Assembly (NCBI GenBank): GCA_900757195.1
Contig: CAAEMZ010000024.1
Location: forward strand, 1 to 18,682
Source: Lachnospiraceae bacterium
GTDB taxonomy: Bacteria; Bacillota; Clostridia; Lachnospirales; Lachnospiraceae
Reading direction: 5' to 3'
DNA length: 18,682 nt
Within the stretch, counting starts at the first letter, position 1. Every line of letters begins with the position of its first letter. Shown here piece by piece: positions 1 to 7,278 of the stretch. Made by a program: the position numbers and the translations under genes. The notes beneath the pieces were generated by a model. The model saw nothing but the letters and a program-made list of their open reading frames with translations, had not been told where the DNA came from and searched no databases.

Positions 1-1118
1 AGCTTCGGGCAAAAAACATTATTAAAGAAGGTGTTCCGGTCGCTTCTTATTATGATGAAGTGTTTAATTCTGTCGGCCTGAAAAAATGTCTGGACCGGGC
101 GAAAGCGATGATTGACTGGGATGCGAAGTATCCGGCAAAGGATATGGGAAACGGCAAAGTCCGGGCGGTCGGCGGTGCGCTGGCGATGCAGGGCTCGGGA
201 ATTTCCGGCCTTGACCAGGCGGCGGTAGAAATCCGCCTCAGCGATGACGGCACCTACAACCTGCTCATCGGTGCGACAGATATGGGGACAGGCTGTGATA
301 CGATACTGGCCCAGATGGCGGCGGAATGTCTGGAATGTGAGCTGGAACAGATTGCGGTTCACGGCGTGGATACCGACGTTTCTCCGTACGACACCGGTTC
401 CTACGCATCCAGTACGACCTATGTGACCGGAAATGCAGTGATAAAGACCTGCGAAACCCTGAAAAAGAAAATGACGGGGCTGGCAGCGGAAAAACTGGAG
501 TGTCCGGCGGAGCATATCGAATTTGATGGAAAACGCTTCTTTTCTCCGGAAGACGGGAAAGAGATTTCGCTGGAGGATCTGGCAACCCAGAGCCATCTGG
601 CGAGAAATGACGCGATGAGCGCCTCCGAAAGCTTCTGTTCACCGGTATCTCCGCCGCCGTTTATGGCCGGTATTGTGGAGATCGAACTGGACAAGGCGAC
701 GGGACAGGTGGAAATTATCGACTATGCGGCAGCCGTGGACTGCGGAACGCCGATCAACCGGAATCTGGCGAAGGTCCAGACGGAAGGCGGTATTGTGCAG
801 GGAATCGGTATGGCCCTCTATGAAAATATTCAGTACAGAGATGACGGAGCCATGATGAACAACTCCTTTATGCAGTACAAAATACCGACCCGGCTGGATA
901 TGGGAAAAATCCGGGTGGAATTTGAAAGCGCTTATGAGCCGACAGGACCTTTTGGTGCGAAATCCATCGGTGAAATTGTTATTAACACACCGTCGCCGGC
1001 GTTGGCCAACGCCATTTATCATGCCTGCGGCGTGCGTTTGAGAGAACTTCCGATGACACCGGAGCGGATTAAGATGGCGATGCTGGCTATGGAAAAAACG
1101 ACGGCAGATCCATCATGA
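1..1118 (+). CDS. xdhA: Xanthine dehydrogenase family, molybdopterin-binding subunit (C-terminal part, 5'-truncated by window)
   Basis: Catalytic large subunit of a molybdenum hydroxylase, which oxidises purines or related N-heterocycles at the molybdenum cofactor. The frame is open from base 3 with no start in the window; a GTG at 60 lies inside the same frame and is not the true start, because clear family sequence precedes it. 371 residues are visible. Cofactor-domain motifs seen: GATDMGTGCDTIL near bases 274-312, where most XDHs have GQG; SPYDTGSYASSTTYVTGNAV near 382-441; and GAKSIGE near 954-974, whose Glu (codon 972) matches the catalytic base of the XDH family. No FAD or [2Fe-2S] domain is in view, so those must be separate genes or lie upstream. 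The stop codon overlaps the next start as ATGA, indicating translational coupling to the cofactor-maturation gene. The family is certain. The exact substrate is not shown by sequence, although the nearby permease and RidA favour a purine. Confidence 0.93.
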   Translation, partial: LRAKNIIKEGVPVASYYDEVFNSVGLKKCLDRAKAMIDWDAKYPAKDMGNGKVRAVGGALAMQGSGISGLDQAAVEIRLSDDGTYNLLIGATDMGTGCDTILAQMAAECLECELEQIAVHGVDTDVSPYDTGSYASSTTYVTGNAVIKTCETLKKKMTGLAAEKLECPAEHIEFDGKRFFSPEDGKEISLEDLATQSHLARNDAMSASESFCSPVSPPPFMAGIVEIELDKATGQVEIIDYAAAVDCGTPINRNLAKVQTEGGIVQGIGMALYENIQYRDDGAMMNNSFMQYKIPTRLDMGKIRVEFESAYEPTGPFGAKSIGEIVINTPSPALANAIYHACGVRLRELPMTPERIKMAMLAMEKTTADPS

Positions 1119-1687
1119 AAATCGGAATCATACTGCTGGCGGCCGGCGCCGGGAAACGGTTTGGCGGAAATAAGCTGATGGCGGATGTCGGCGGAAAACC
1201 CCTGTACCTTAATGCCATGGAAAAAACAGACCGTCTGGAAAAAGCGGCGTTTAAAGTGGTGGTGACGGGCAGTCCGGTGATCGCTGAAGCGGGGCGCCGC
1301 CGGGGATTTCTGGTGGTGGAGAACTGTCAGCCGGAAATGGGAATTTCCCGGTCGGTTGCTCTTGGCACAGAGGCCGCCCAAAAAGCGGCGCCGGACGGTC
1401 TGCTGTTTATGGTCTGCGACCAGCCGTGGCTTCGGGAAGCTACCCTGAAATCCATGCTGGACGGTTATAACGGCGGGATTCTGGCTCTGAAATGCCGGGA
1501 GCAGACGGGAAACCCGGTCATATTTCCGAGGGAATATTTTGAGGAACTAAAGGCTCTTTCGGGAGACCGGGGCGGACGGCGGGTTATGCAGCGCCATAAA
1601 GACCGGGTACAATTTCTGGAAATTGATGATTCGAAAGAACTTCAGGATATTGATTTTAAGGAAGACCTTAAGAAAGATAAGAGGTAA
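1115..1687 (+). CDS. mocA: Molybdenum cofactor nucleotidyltransferase (MocA/YgfJ-type)
   Basis: Probable cytosolic CTP (or GTP):molybdopterin nucleotidyltransferase that matures the cofactor for the adjoining hydroxylase. It is 190 residues, normal for the NTP_transf_3 (MobA-like) family. The N-terminal nucleotide-binding signature LLAAGAGKRFGGNKL spans residues 7-21. A CDQPWL motif (the metal-binding Asp typical of the family) lies near residue 100. Further family motifs are GNPVIFP near residue 130 and SGDRGGRRV near residue 150. The start overlaps the xdh stop by four bases (ATGA), and the gene is followed after 5 bases by the next gene, so this is one operon. In molybdenum hydroxylase loci this family is usually placed beside the Mo subunit and acts as a dedicated accessory protein. 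Which nucleotide (C or G) is used cannot be read from the motifs alone. Confidence 0.88.
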   Translation: MKIGIILLAAGAGKRFGGNKLMADVGGKPLYLNAMEKTDRLEKAAFKVVVTGSPVIAEAGRRRGFLVVENCQPEMGISRSVALGTEAAQKAAPDGLLFMVCDQPWLREATLKSMLDGYNGGILALKCREQTGNPVIFPREYFEELKALSGDRGGRRVMQRHKDRVQFLEIDDSKELQDIDFKEDLKKDKR

Positions 1688-1692
1688 GGCAA

Positions 1693-2841
1693 ATGGATAA
1701 AATTTATTTTAATCAGATTTCAGTGACACAGCCGATGGCAGAGGGTGTGGCAGAAGCTATGGCATCCTGGAAATCCATGGACAGCGAAAAGCTTGTACAG
1801 GAAACCAGAGAACAGATTTCAACCCTGTTCCGGGGACCGGGGGCTGAGAAGGTTGTCTTTACAGAGACCGTCGGTACAGCAATGGCGCAGACCATCCGGG
1901 GCCTTTTTAAAGAAGGCGACCATGTGCTGGTTTCGTCTCTGGAAAACGATGAGGTGATCGGAGCGCTGGAAGCGATCGGTCATGAAACCGGCAGCGACGG
2001 CCGGGGCGGTGTGGAATATACAAAGATTCCATGCGATAAAAAAGGGCAGTTATATTTATACGATCCGGCGAAGGATACGGACGTACTGACCGTCATCCGG
2101 GGAATGCTCCGGCCGAATACAAAGGGTCTGATTTTAAATTATGTTTCCGAAGTCTGCGGTTCTGTTCTCCCGGTCAAGGAACTCGGGGAATTTGCACGGC
2201 GCAACGGACTGATCTTTATCGTCAACGGCGCTTTTTCCGGCGGCTATGTGCCGACATTTATGAATCTGTGGAATATTGATATTTTCACATTTTACGGCGG
2301 TTATGGCCTGCTCGGACCGAAAGAGGCCTGCGGTTTTATCGCCAGTGAAAGAGCGGCGGAAATGCTCGGAGGCAGCAGTATGCGGGAAAAATATGAGATG
2401 GCGTCTTTAAATATGCCGGCGATTGCCGGGCTTCACAGAGCTCTGGAGTTTGTGATTCAGAAAAAAGTGCGTTTTCTCTGTAACAACGGCCTTCAAATGG
2501 TTGAGTACTTTATCCGGAAGATACAGCATGTTTCCGGTGTCCACATTATCGGGCCGGGGTACAAAGACCGGATACCGGTGATTTCGATCCAGACCGATTT
2601 TATGCCGGAAAGCCTTGTGGCAGAAAAGCTGGAAAAAGACTGGGGAATCATTGCGGAAGCGGGATTCCATGGTTCAGAATCCGCTCACAGGGCGCTCGGA
2701 ACCTATCCGAGGGGAACCCTGCGTTTTTCCTTCGGCTACTTTACCGATATCAAAGAAATGGAACGGCTTGTTAAAGCCATGTGGCAGTTGACGGTTCAGA
2801 CAGATATCCTGCCATCCGGCAGCAATATGCCAAAAGAATAA
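1693..2841 (+). CDS. Class V aminotransferase / cysteine desulfurase-fold protein lacking the catalytic residues
   Basis: A 382-residue protein with the overall sequence pattern of the NifS/SufS-like family (the subfamily often annotated as cysteine desulfurase family protein beside selenium/molybdenum hydroxylase genes). The fold landmarks are present, but key residues are replaced. The PLP lysine motif SGHKxLLGP reads YGGYGLLGP, with Tyr204 at the Lys position. The PLP pyridine-binding Asp motif (VDxAQ) reads VNGAF (Asn178, Phe181). The PLP-stacking His (EHN) reads END (residues 84-86). The catalytic-Cys loop (RxGxHCA) reads EAGFHGS, with Gly327 at the Cys position. The C-terminal GTLRFSFGYF is retained. 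The frame is intact and well supported by a start with an AGGTAAGG ribosome binding site, so this is not a decaying pseudogene. I infer a PLP-independent structural or carrier role, possibly in sulfur or selenium handling for the cofactor. It sits 5 bases after the mocA-type gene. Confidence 0.85.
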   Translation: MDKIYFNQISVTQPMAEGVAEAMASWKSMDSEKLVQETREQISTLFRGPGAEKVVFTETVGTAMAQTIRGLFKEGDHVLVSSLENDEVIGALEAIGHETGSDGRGGVEYTKIPCDKKGQLYLYDPAKDTDVLTVIRGMLRPNTKGLILNYVSEVCGSVLPVKELGEFARRNGLIFIVNGAFSGGYVPTFMNLWNIDIFTFYGGYGLLGPKEACGFIASERAAEMLGGSSMREKYEMASLNMPAIAGLHRALEFVIQKKVRFLCNNGLQMVEYFIRKIQHVSGVHIIGPGYKDRIPVISIQTDFMPESLVAEKLEKDWGIIAEAGFHGSESAHRALGTYPRGTLRFSFGYFTDIKEMERLVKAMWQLTVQTDILPSGSNMPKE

Positions 2842-2864
2842 TTATTTACTTCAGGAGGAATGTT

Positions 2865-4259
2865 ATGAAAGAAACACACTATACATCGCCTTACGAGCTG
2901 GAAGGACGGCTGCCCCTCGGGGAGGCGGTGCTTCTGGGTCTGCAGCATGTACTGGCAATGTTTGCGAGCAACCTGACACCGATTCTGCTGATTGCAGGCG
3001 CCTGCGGAATTTCCGCGGGAGATCCGCTGCAGGTTGTTCTGCTTCAGAATGCCATGATTATTGCGGGGGTTGTGACACTGGTACAGTTATTTACGATCGG
3101 TCCTGTGGGCGGACGGCTTCCAATCGTTATGGGAACCAGTTCCGGTTTTATCGGCGTATGCCGGAGCGCTGCGGCGATCATGGGCGGCGGTATTGCGGGT
3201 TACGGCGCGATTCTGGGCGCTTCGGTCATCGGCGGCCTTTTTGAAACGGTCCTTGGATTTTTCCTGAAGCCGCTGCGGCGGTTTTTCCCGGCAGTGGTGA
3301 CGGGAACGGTGGTTATGTCCATCGGGCTTTCACTGATCTCTGTCGGCATCGGTTCCTTTGGCGGCGGCAGCAATGCGGGGGATTTCGGTTCCTGGCAGAA
3401 TCTGCTCATCGGAGCCATCGTTTTAGTTGTTATTATCGGCTTTAAGCATTATACCAAAGGGGTGACGAGTATCGCTTCTATTCTGGTCGGAATTATTGCC
3501 GGTTATATCGTGTGTGCCATTATGGGCGCGGTTCTTCCGACAACCTATGTCAATGCTGAAGGTGTGGAAGCGACCTGTTCCTGGGTGCTGAACTGGACCA
3601 AGGTTGCCGAAGCCGGATGGTTTTCCGTGCCGAAGCTGATGCCGGTGACCCTTGTTTTTGACCTGAGAGTCATTATTCCCGTTGTCATCATGTTTGTCGT
3701 AACGGCAGTTGAAACGATGGGCGATACGTCGGCCATTGCGGAAGGCGGGCTCGGACGGGAAGCGACGGATAAAGAGCTTTCCGGCGCTGTCATCTGTGAC
3801 GGTGTGGGCTCGGCGGTGGCAGCGGCCTTTGGTGTGCTTCCGAATACATCCTTCAGCCAGAATGTCGGCCTTGTCGGAATGACAAAGGTTGTCAATCTTT
3901 TTGCGATCAGTACAGGGGCTGTGTTCCTGATTCTCTGCGGCCTGTTTCCGAAGATTGCCGCACTGATCTCAATTATGCCCCAGTCGGTTCTTGGCGGCGC
4001 TTCGGTTATGATGTTTGCATCGATCGTTGTCAGCGGTATTCAGTTGATTACAAAGGACGGTGTGACACCGAGAATTGCAACGATCGTTTCCGTGGCCCTG
4101 GGGCTTGGTTATGGTATCGGCGCCAACGCAGCGATTCTCGCTCATATGCCTCAGACCGTACAGTTGATTTTCGGCGGTTCCGGAATTGTTCCGGCCGCAT
4201 TGATCGCTCTGATTTTGAATCTGGCGATTCCTCAGGAAAAGCCGGAGGAAGGGGCCTGA
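2865..4259 (+). CDS. NCS2 family xanthine/uracil permease
   Basis: A 464-residue integral membrane nucleobase transporter with about 14 hydrophobic helices, expected to import xanthine, uric acid or a related purine by ion symport. The start is ATG 2865, with AGGAGG at 2853-2858. An in-frame ATG at 2781 would overlap the previous gene by 61 bases and has no such site. NCS2 signatures seen: LGLQHVLAMFASNLTP near the N-terminus; MGTSSGFIG; VETMGDTSAIAEGG, carrying the conserved substrate-site Glu of helix 8; CDGVGSAVAAAFG with the conserved Asp; and the family signature QNVGLVGMTKV, whose Gln-Asn pair is typical of xanthine-type rather than uracil-type members. Its position between molybdenum hydroxylase genes supports delivery of the hydroxylase substrate. 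The precise nucleobase cannot be fixed from sequence. It is 23 bases after the preceding gene and 22 before the next, so probably co-transcribed. Confidence 0.92.
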   Translation: MKETHYTSPYELEGRLPLGEAVLLGLQHVLAMFASNLTPILLIAGACGISAGDPLQVVLLQNAMIIAGVVTLVQLFTIGPVGGRLPIVMGTSSGFIGVCRSAAAIMGGGIAGYGAILGASVIGGLFETVLGFFLKPLRRFFPAVVTGTVVMSIGLSLISVGIGSFGGGSNAGDFGSWQNLLIGAIVLVVIIGFKHYTKGVTSIASILVGIIAGYIVCAIMGAVLPTTYVNAEGVEATCSWVLNWTKVAEAGWFSVPKLMPVTLVFDLRVIIPVVIMFVVTAVETMGDTSAIAEGGLGREATDKELSGAVICDGVGSAVAAAFGVLPNTSFSQNVGLVGMTKVVNLFAISTGAVFLILCGLFPKIAALISIMPQSVLGGASVMMFASIVVSGIQLITKDGVTPRIATIVSVALGLGYGIGANAAILAHMPQTVQLIFGGSGIVPAALIALILNLAIPQEKPEEGA

Positions 4260-4281
4260 AATTATTAAAGGTGGTTTTAAA

Positions 4282-5298
4282 ATGAAATTAATACCGACAG
4301 AAGAAGCGATGGGCCATGTGCTCTGCCATGATATTACCCGGATCGTCCGGGGGGAATTTAAGGGCCCGGCTTTTCGGAAGGGCCATGTGGTGACAGAGGC
4401 AGATATCCCCGAACTTCTGAAACTCGGCAAAGAGCATTTATATATATGGGAGAAAAAGGAAGGATGGCTTCATGAAAACGAGGGGGCAGAGCTTCTGTAT
4501 CAGCTCTGCGCCGGCGCCCACATTCGCAGATCGGAAACAAAAGAAGGAAAAATTGATATTTTTTCGGAGATAGACGGTCTGTTGAAGGTGGATACAGAAC
4601 GTTTGAAGGCAGTGAATCTTCTTGGAGATGTCATCATCAGTACCCGCCATGGAAATTTTCCGGTGAAAAAGGGCGATAAGCTGGCCGGGATGCGGGTCAT
4701 TCCTCTGGTGGTAGAAGAGGAACGTCTGAACCGGGCCAGAGCGGCGGGGGATGCTCCCCTTCTGAAGATACTTCCTTTTAAAAAGAAAAAAGTGGGGATC
4801 GTGACGACGGGAAGCGAAGTGTATCATGGACGGATTCAGGATACCTTCGGTCCGGTCATCCGGCAGAAATTTTCCGAATACCCTTCGGAAATTCTGGGAC
4901 AGACTATCGTGGACGACCGCAGTGAGATGATTGAAAATGCCATTCAGGAATATTTGGATCAGGGGGCGGACATCGTCGTATGCACCGGAGGCATGAGTGT
5001 GGACCCGGATGATCTGACACCGGGAGCCATCGGAAAGGCGGCGGACCGGGTCGTATCCTACGGCGCTCCGGTACTTCCGGGAGCCATGTTTATGCTGGGG
5101 TATACCGGAGACGGCCGTCCGGCCGTCGGCCTTCCGGGCTGTGTGATGTATGCCCGCCGGACGATTTTCGACCTGATTCTTCCGAGACTGATGGCAGATG
5201 ATCCGGTGACGGCGGAAGAACTGGCCGGACTGGGACACGGCGGCCTCTGCCTGGACTGCCAGGTATGCACCTTCCCGAACTGTGGTTTTGGAAAATAG
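4282..5298 (+). CDS. MoeA-like molybdopterin-binding protein with C-terminal four-Cys tail
   Basis: A 338-residue cytosolic protein with an N-terminal MoeA-type region (begins MKLIPTEEAMGHVLCHD) and a MoCF/MogA-like molybdopterin-binding domain. That domain shows GIVTTGSEV from residue 173, CTGGMSVDPDDLTPGA from residue 234, GAPVLPGAMFMLGY and VGLPGC. MoeA and MogA family domains bind molybdopterin or its adenylate and help insert molybdenum. Here the gene lies inside a molybdenum hydroxylase cluster, so I infer a dedicated maturation factor rather than the housekeeping MoeA. The protein is shorter than full MoeA (about 400 residues) and ends with a short Cys-rich tail, CLDCQVCTFPNC (Cys323, 326, 329, 334), that housekeeping MoeA lacks; it could bind a metal or an Fe-S cluster. 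ATG 4282 is preceded by AAAGGTGG. The end overlaps a spurious upstream extension of the next frame but not its likely GTG start. Confidence 0.85.
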   Translation: MKLIPTEEAMGHVLCHDITRIVRGEFKGPAFRKGHVVTEADIPELLKLGKEHLYIWEKKEGWLHENEGAELLYQLCAGAHIRRSETKEGKIDIFSEIDGLLKVDTERLKAVNLLGDVIISTRHGNFPVKKGDKLAGMRVIPLVVEEERLNRARAAGDAPLLKILPFKKKKVGIVTTGSEVYHGRIQDTFGPVIRQKFSEYPSEILGQTIVDDRSEMIENAIQEYLDQGADIVVCTGGMSVDPDDLTPGAIGKAADRVVSYGAPVLPGAMFMLGYTGDGRPAVGLPGCVMYARRTIFDLILPRLMADDPVTAEELAGLGHGGLCLDCQVCTFPNCGFGK

Positions 5299-5363
5299 AC
5301 TTAGGACGGAAACAGATTCAGGATCCCACCGGGAAAATTTGCAGCGGAAAGGAAGAAAAGTCC

Positions 5364-6359
5364 GTGGAAAATATATATACAGAATTATTAAAGCGATTAA
5401 AAACAGGTTGTCCGGTATGTCTGGATACAGAACTTCTTTCGGACGGCAGTACCGAAAAGCGGCTGAGGGAGGCTTCGGCAGCGCCGGAGCTTCCGGAAAT
5501 CTATCGGGAATATTATTATCCGGAAGAACGTTTGATTATATTGGGCGGCGGTCATGTTTCATGGCCGCTGGCTCTTTTTGGCGCTGAGAGCGGTTTTTCG
5601 GTCACCGTTGTGGATGACCGTCCGGCCTTTGCCAACCGGCAGCGCTTTCCACAGGCCAGAGAGGTGATTTGTGAAAGCTTTGAACGGTGTTTTGACAGAC
5701 TTCGGATAACAGCTTATGATTATGTGGTTGTTGTGACCCGGGGACACCGTTATGATATGGATTGTCTCCGGAGGATTTTGTCGGGAACCGAACCGGCTTA
5801 TATGGGAATGATGGGTTCCCGAAGACGGACGGCGGGGGTTGCTTCGCTTTTGAAAGAAGAAGGTTTTGATCCGGAGAAAATCGGACGGATCCATATGCCG
5901 ATCGGACTTTCTATCGACGCACTCACTCCGGCAGAAATTGCAATTTCCATTATGGCAGAACTTGTTCAGGTGAAACGCCAGTCCGACGGCGGGGTTCAGA
6001 AGACGGGAAATATCGGAACAGAAGTTAATGTTAAAGGTGGGGAAAAGAAAAAATCGGATACAGATTTCCGTGTGCTGGAACGGCTGGCGTCTGAAACCCG
6101 GCCTCACGGCGTGGTAACAATTCTGTCCACAAAGGGTTCGGTTCCAAGGCGTCCCGGGGCGAAGATGATCGTCTATGAAGACGGACAGATTTACGGAAGC
6201 ATCGGCGGCGGCTGTGCCGAAGCCGAGGTGATGCGGGAAACGCTGAAATATATCGGTACCGGAAAATGTACGGTAAAAACGGTGGATATGACAAAGGATG
6301 TCAGCGAAGAAGATGTGATGGTCTGCGGCGGCATCATGGAAGTTTTAATTGAAGGGTGA
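5364..6359 (+). CDS. xdhC: XdhC/CoxI-family maturation factor with reversed domain order
   Basis: An accessory protein that, in known systems, binds the molybdenum cofactor and promotes its sulfuration and insertion into xanthine dehydrogenase. The chosen start is GTG 5364 (331 residues, begins VENIYTELLKRL) with AAGGAAG upstream. The frame stays open to an ATG at 5265, but that would overlap the previous gene and adds unconserved sequence. Domain order is unusual. A Rossmann-like domain comes first (LGGGHVS from about residue 60, VVDDRPAFANRQRFP, MGMMGSRRR, LTPAEIAISI), which in classical XdhC is C-terminal. The XdhC_CoxI domain comes last (residues about 232-331: STKGSVPRRPGAKM, SIGGGCAEAE with Cys284, MVCGGIMEVLIE). 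A Lys/Gly-rich linker (residues about 210-232) joins them. The next gene's RBS overlaps its stop region. Confidence 0.87.
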   Translation: MENIYTELLKRLKTGCPVCLDTELLSDGSTEKRLREASAAPELPEIYREYYYPEERLIILGGGHVSWPLALFGAESGFSVTVVDDRPAFANRQRFPQAREVICESFERCFDRLRITAYDYVVVVTRGHRYDMDCLRRILSGTEPAYMGMMGSRRRTAGVASLLKEEGFDPEKIGRIHMPIGLSIDALTPAEIAISIMAELVQVKRQSDGGVQKTGNIGTEVNVKGGEKKKSDTDFRVLERLASETRPHGVVTILSTKGSVPRRPGAKMIVYEDGQIYGSIGGGCAEAEVMRETLKYIGTGKCTVKTVDMTKDVSEEDVMVCGGIMEVLIEG

Positions 6360-6363
6360 GAAA

Positions 6364-6780
6364 ATGGGAAAGATTCAGGCAATATGTATCAGTGAGAAGC
6401 GGGGAACCGTTAAATATACCGTGGAAGAGGCAAAGCTGATTGAGGATTTTGGCATCGAAGGGGATGCGCATGCCGGAAAATGGCACCGCCAGGTCAGCCT
6501 TTTATCTTTGGAAAAGTCCGAACCTTTTCATCAGGATGCGGGAGCTTTTGGTGAAAATCTTCTGGTGACGGGATTTGATTTAAGTAAGCTTCCAATAGGA
6601 ACACAGCTTCGGTGCGGTGAAGGACTTCTGGAGATCACTCAGATTGGAAAAGAATGTCACAGCCAATGCGAAATTTATAAGCGGACCGGGGACTGCATCA
6701 TGCCACGGGAGGGTGTGTTTGCCGTAGTGAAAGCGGGCGGATGGATTCGTGTCGGAGATTATGTTGAAATCGTGCAGTAA
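6364..6780 (+). CDS. MOSC-domain protein
   Basis: A 138-residue protein consisting of one MOSC domain, the module also found at the C-terminus of molybdenum cofactor sulfurases and in YiiM/YuaD proteins, where a conserved Cys is thought to carry sulfur. Seen: IEDFGIEGDAHAG, HRQVSLLSLE, GAFGENLLVTG, LPIGTQLRCG, and the Cys cluster IGKECHSQCEIYKRTGDC followed by EGVFAVV. The start is ATG 6364, with AGGGTGAG ending four bases upstream. A TTG at 6349 in the same frame overlaps the end of xdhC and is less likely. Its place directly after xdhC (4-base gap) suggests it takes part in sulfur transfer to, or handling of, the molybdenum cofactor. That is inference; stand-alone MOSC proteins vary in function. 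Confidence 0.85.
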   Translation: MGKIQAICISEKRGTVKYTVEEAKLIEDFGIEGDAHAGKWHRQVSLLSLEKSEPFHQDAGAFGENLLVTGFDLSKLPIGTQLRCGEGLLEITQIGKECHSQCEIYKRTGDCIMPREGVFAVVKAGGWIRVGDYVEIVQ

Positions 6781-6783
6781 AAC

Positions 6784-6812
6784 TGGACAGATGGCAGGAT
6801 GAGGCGTAAAAT
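6784..6812 (+). promoter_or_regulatory. Probable sigma-A type promoter for ridA
   Basis: TGGACA at 6784-6789 and TAAAAT at 6807-6812 are separated by exactly 17 bases, close to the TTGACA/TATAAT consensus. They lie in the 67-base gap between the MOSC gene and the RidA gene, with the RidA ribosome binding site about 20 bases further on. RidA may therefore be transcribed independently as well as by read-through from the hydroxylase operon. Not experimentally shown. Confidence 0.5.
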
Positions 6813-6847
6813 ACTAACCAACAGACATAAATTAGGAGGATTACATC

Positions 6848-7228
6848 ATGATGAAAACAATAATTAATGCAAAAAATGCACCGGCAGCCGTCGGACCTTA
6901 CGTTCATGCGGTGAAAGCCGGAGATTTCGTATTTACATCCGGTCAGATCGGTCTGATTCCTGAAACCGGTGAACTGGCAGAAGGAATCGTGGCGCAGACA
7001 GAGCAGGTATTAAAAAACCTCGGCGCTGTTCTTTCAGAAGCCGGATTATCCTATGAAGATGTGATTAAAACAACGGTTTTTGTGGATAACATGGACGATT
7101 TTGCCACAGTGAACGAGATTTATGCGAAATACTTTACAGGCGAAGCTCCGGCCCGCTCCTGCGTCGCTGTTGACAAACTGCCAAAGGGCGCGCTGATCGA
7201 GATCGAAGTCATTGCAGTGTGCAAATAA
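6848..7228 (+). CDS. ridA: RidA (YjgF/YER057c/UK114) family enamine/imine deaminase
   Basis: A 126-residue cytosolic protein of the RidA family, whose characterised members hydrolyse reactive enamine/imine intermediates (for example 2-aminoacrylate) and protect PLP enzymes. The full family pattern is visible: NAPAAVGPY near the N-terminus, TSGQIGLIPETGEL, the Q-EQVLKNLGAVLSEAG helix, DVIKTTVFVDNM, PARSCVAVDKLPKGALIEIE with the conserved active-site Arg in PARS, and the terminal VIAVCK. Start ATG 6848 has AGGAGGA eight bases upstream; a second ATG follows immediately (6851). RidA relatives are common neighbours of purine and pyrimidine catabolic genes, which fits the cluster upstream. It is the last gene before a strong terminator. 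Confidence 0.93.
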   Translation: MMKTIINAKNAPAAVGPYVHAVKAGDFVFTSGQIGLIPETGELAEGIVAQTEQVLKNLGAVLSEAGLSYEDVIKTTVFVDNMDDFATVNEIYAKYFTGEAPARSCVAVDKLPKGALIEIEVIAVCK

Positions 7229-7235
7229 GTGAATC

Positions 7236-7278
7236 ACGGAGTGCCTGGTTTTTCAGGAACTCCGTTTCTTTTTGTTTT
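7236..7278 (+). terminator. Rho-independent terminator after ridA
   Basis: Bases 7236-7265 form a hairpin. ACGGAGT pairs with ACTCCGT and CCTG pairs with CAGG, with a single G/A mismatch between the two stem parts and a T-rich loop. A T-rich run (TTTCTTTTTGTTTT) follows at once on the + strand. On the - strand no comparable T run follows, so the signal mainly ends the hydroxylase/ridA transcript. The pilT gene converges from the other side and stops at 7277. Confidence 0.85.

Noticed and set aside
60..62. GTG as start of the first gene
   Set aside because: Family-like coding sequence continues in frame back to base 3, so the gene is simply cut by the window edge.
1693..2841. Functional cysteine desulfurase supplying sulfur to the cofactor
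   Set aside because: The PLP lysine, PLP-binding Asp and His, and the catalytic Cys are all replaced.
2781..2864. Longer permease start at ATG 2781
   Set aside because: It would overlap the previous gene by 61 bases without a ribosome binding site, while ATG 2865 has AGGAGG.
5265..5363. ATG 5265 as start of the XdhC-type gene
   Set aside because: It lies inside the preceding gene and adds 33 residues without family similarity; GTG 5364 has a ribosome binding site and a family-like N-terminus.
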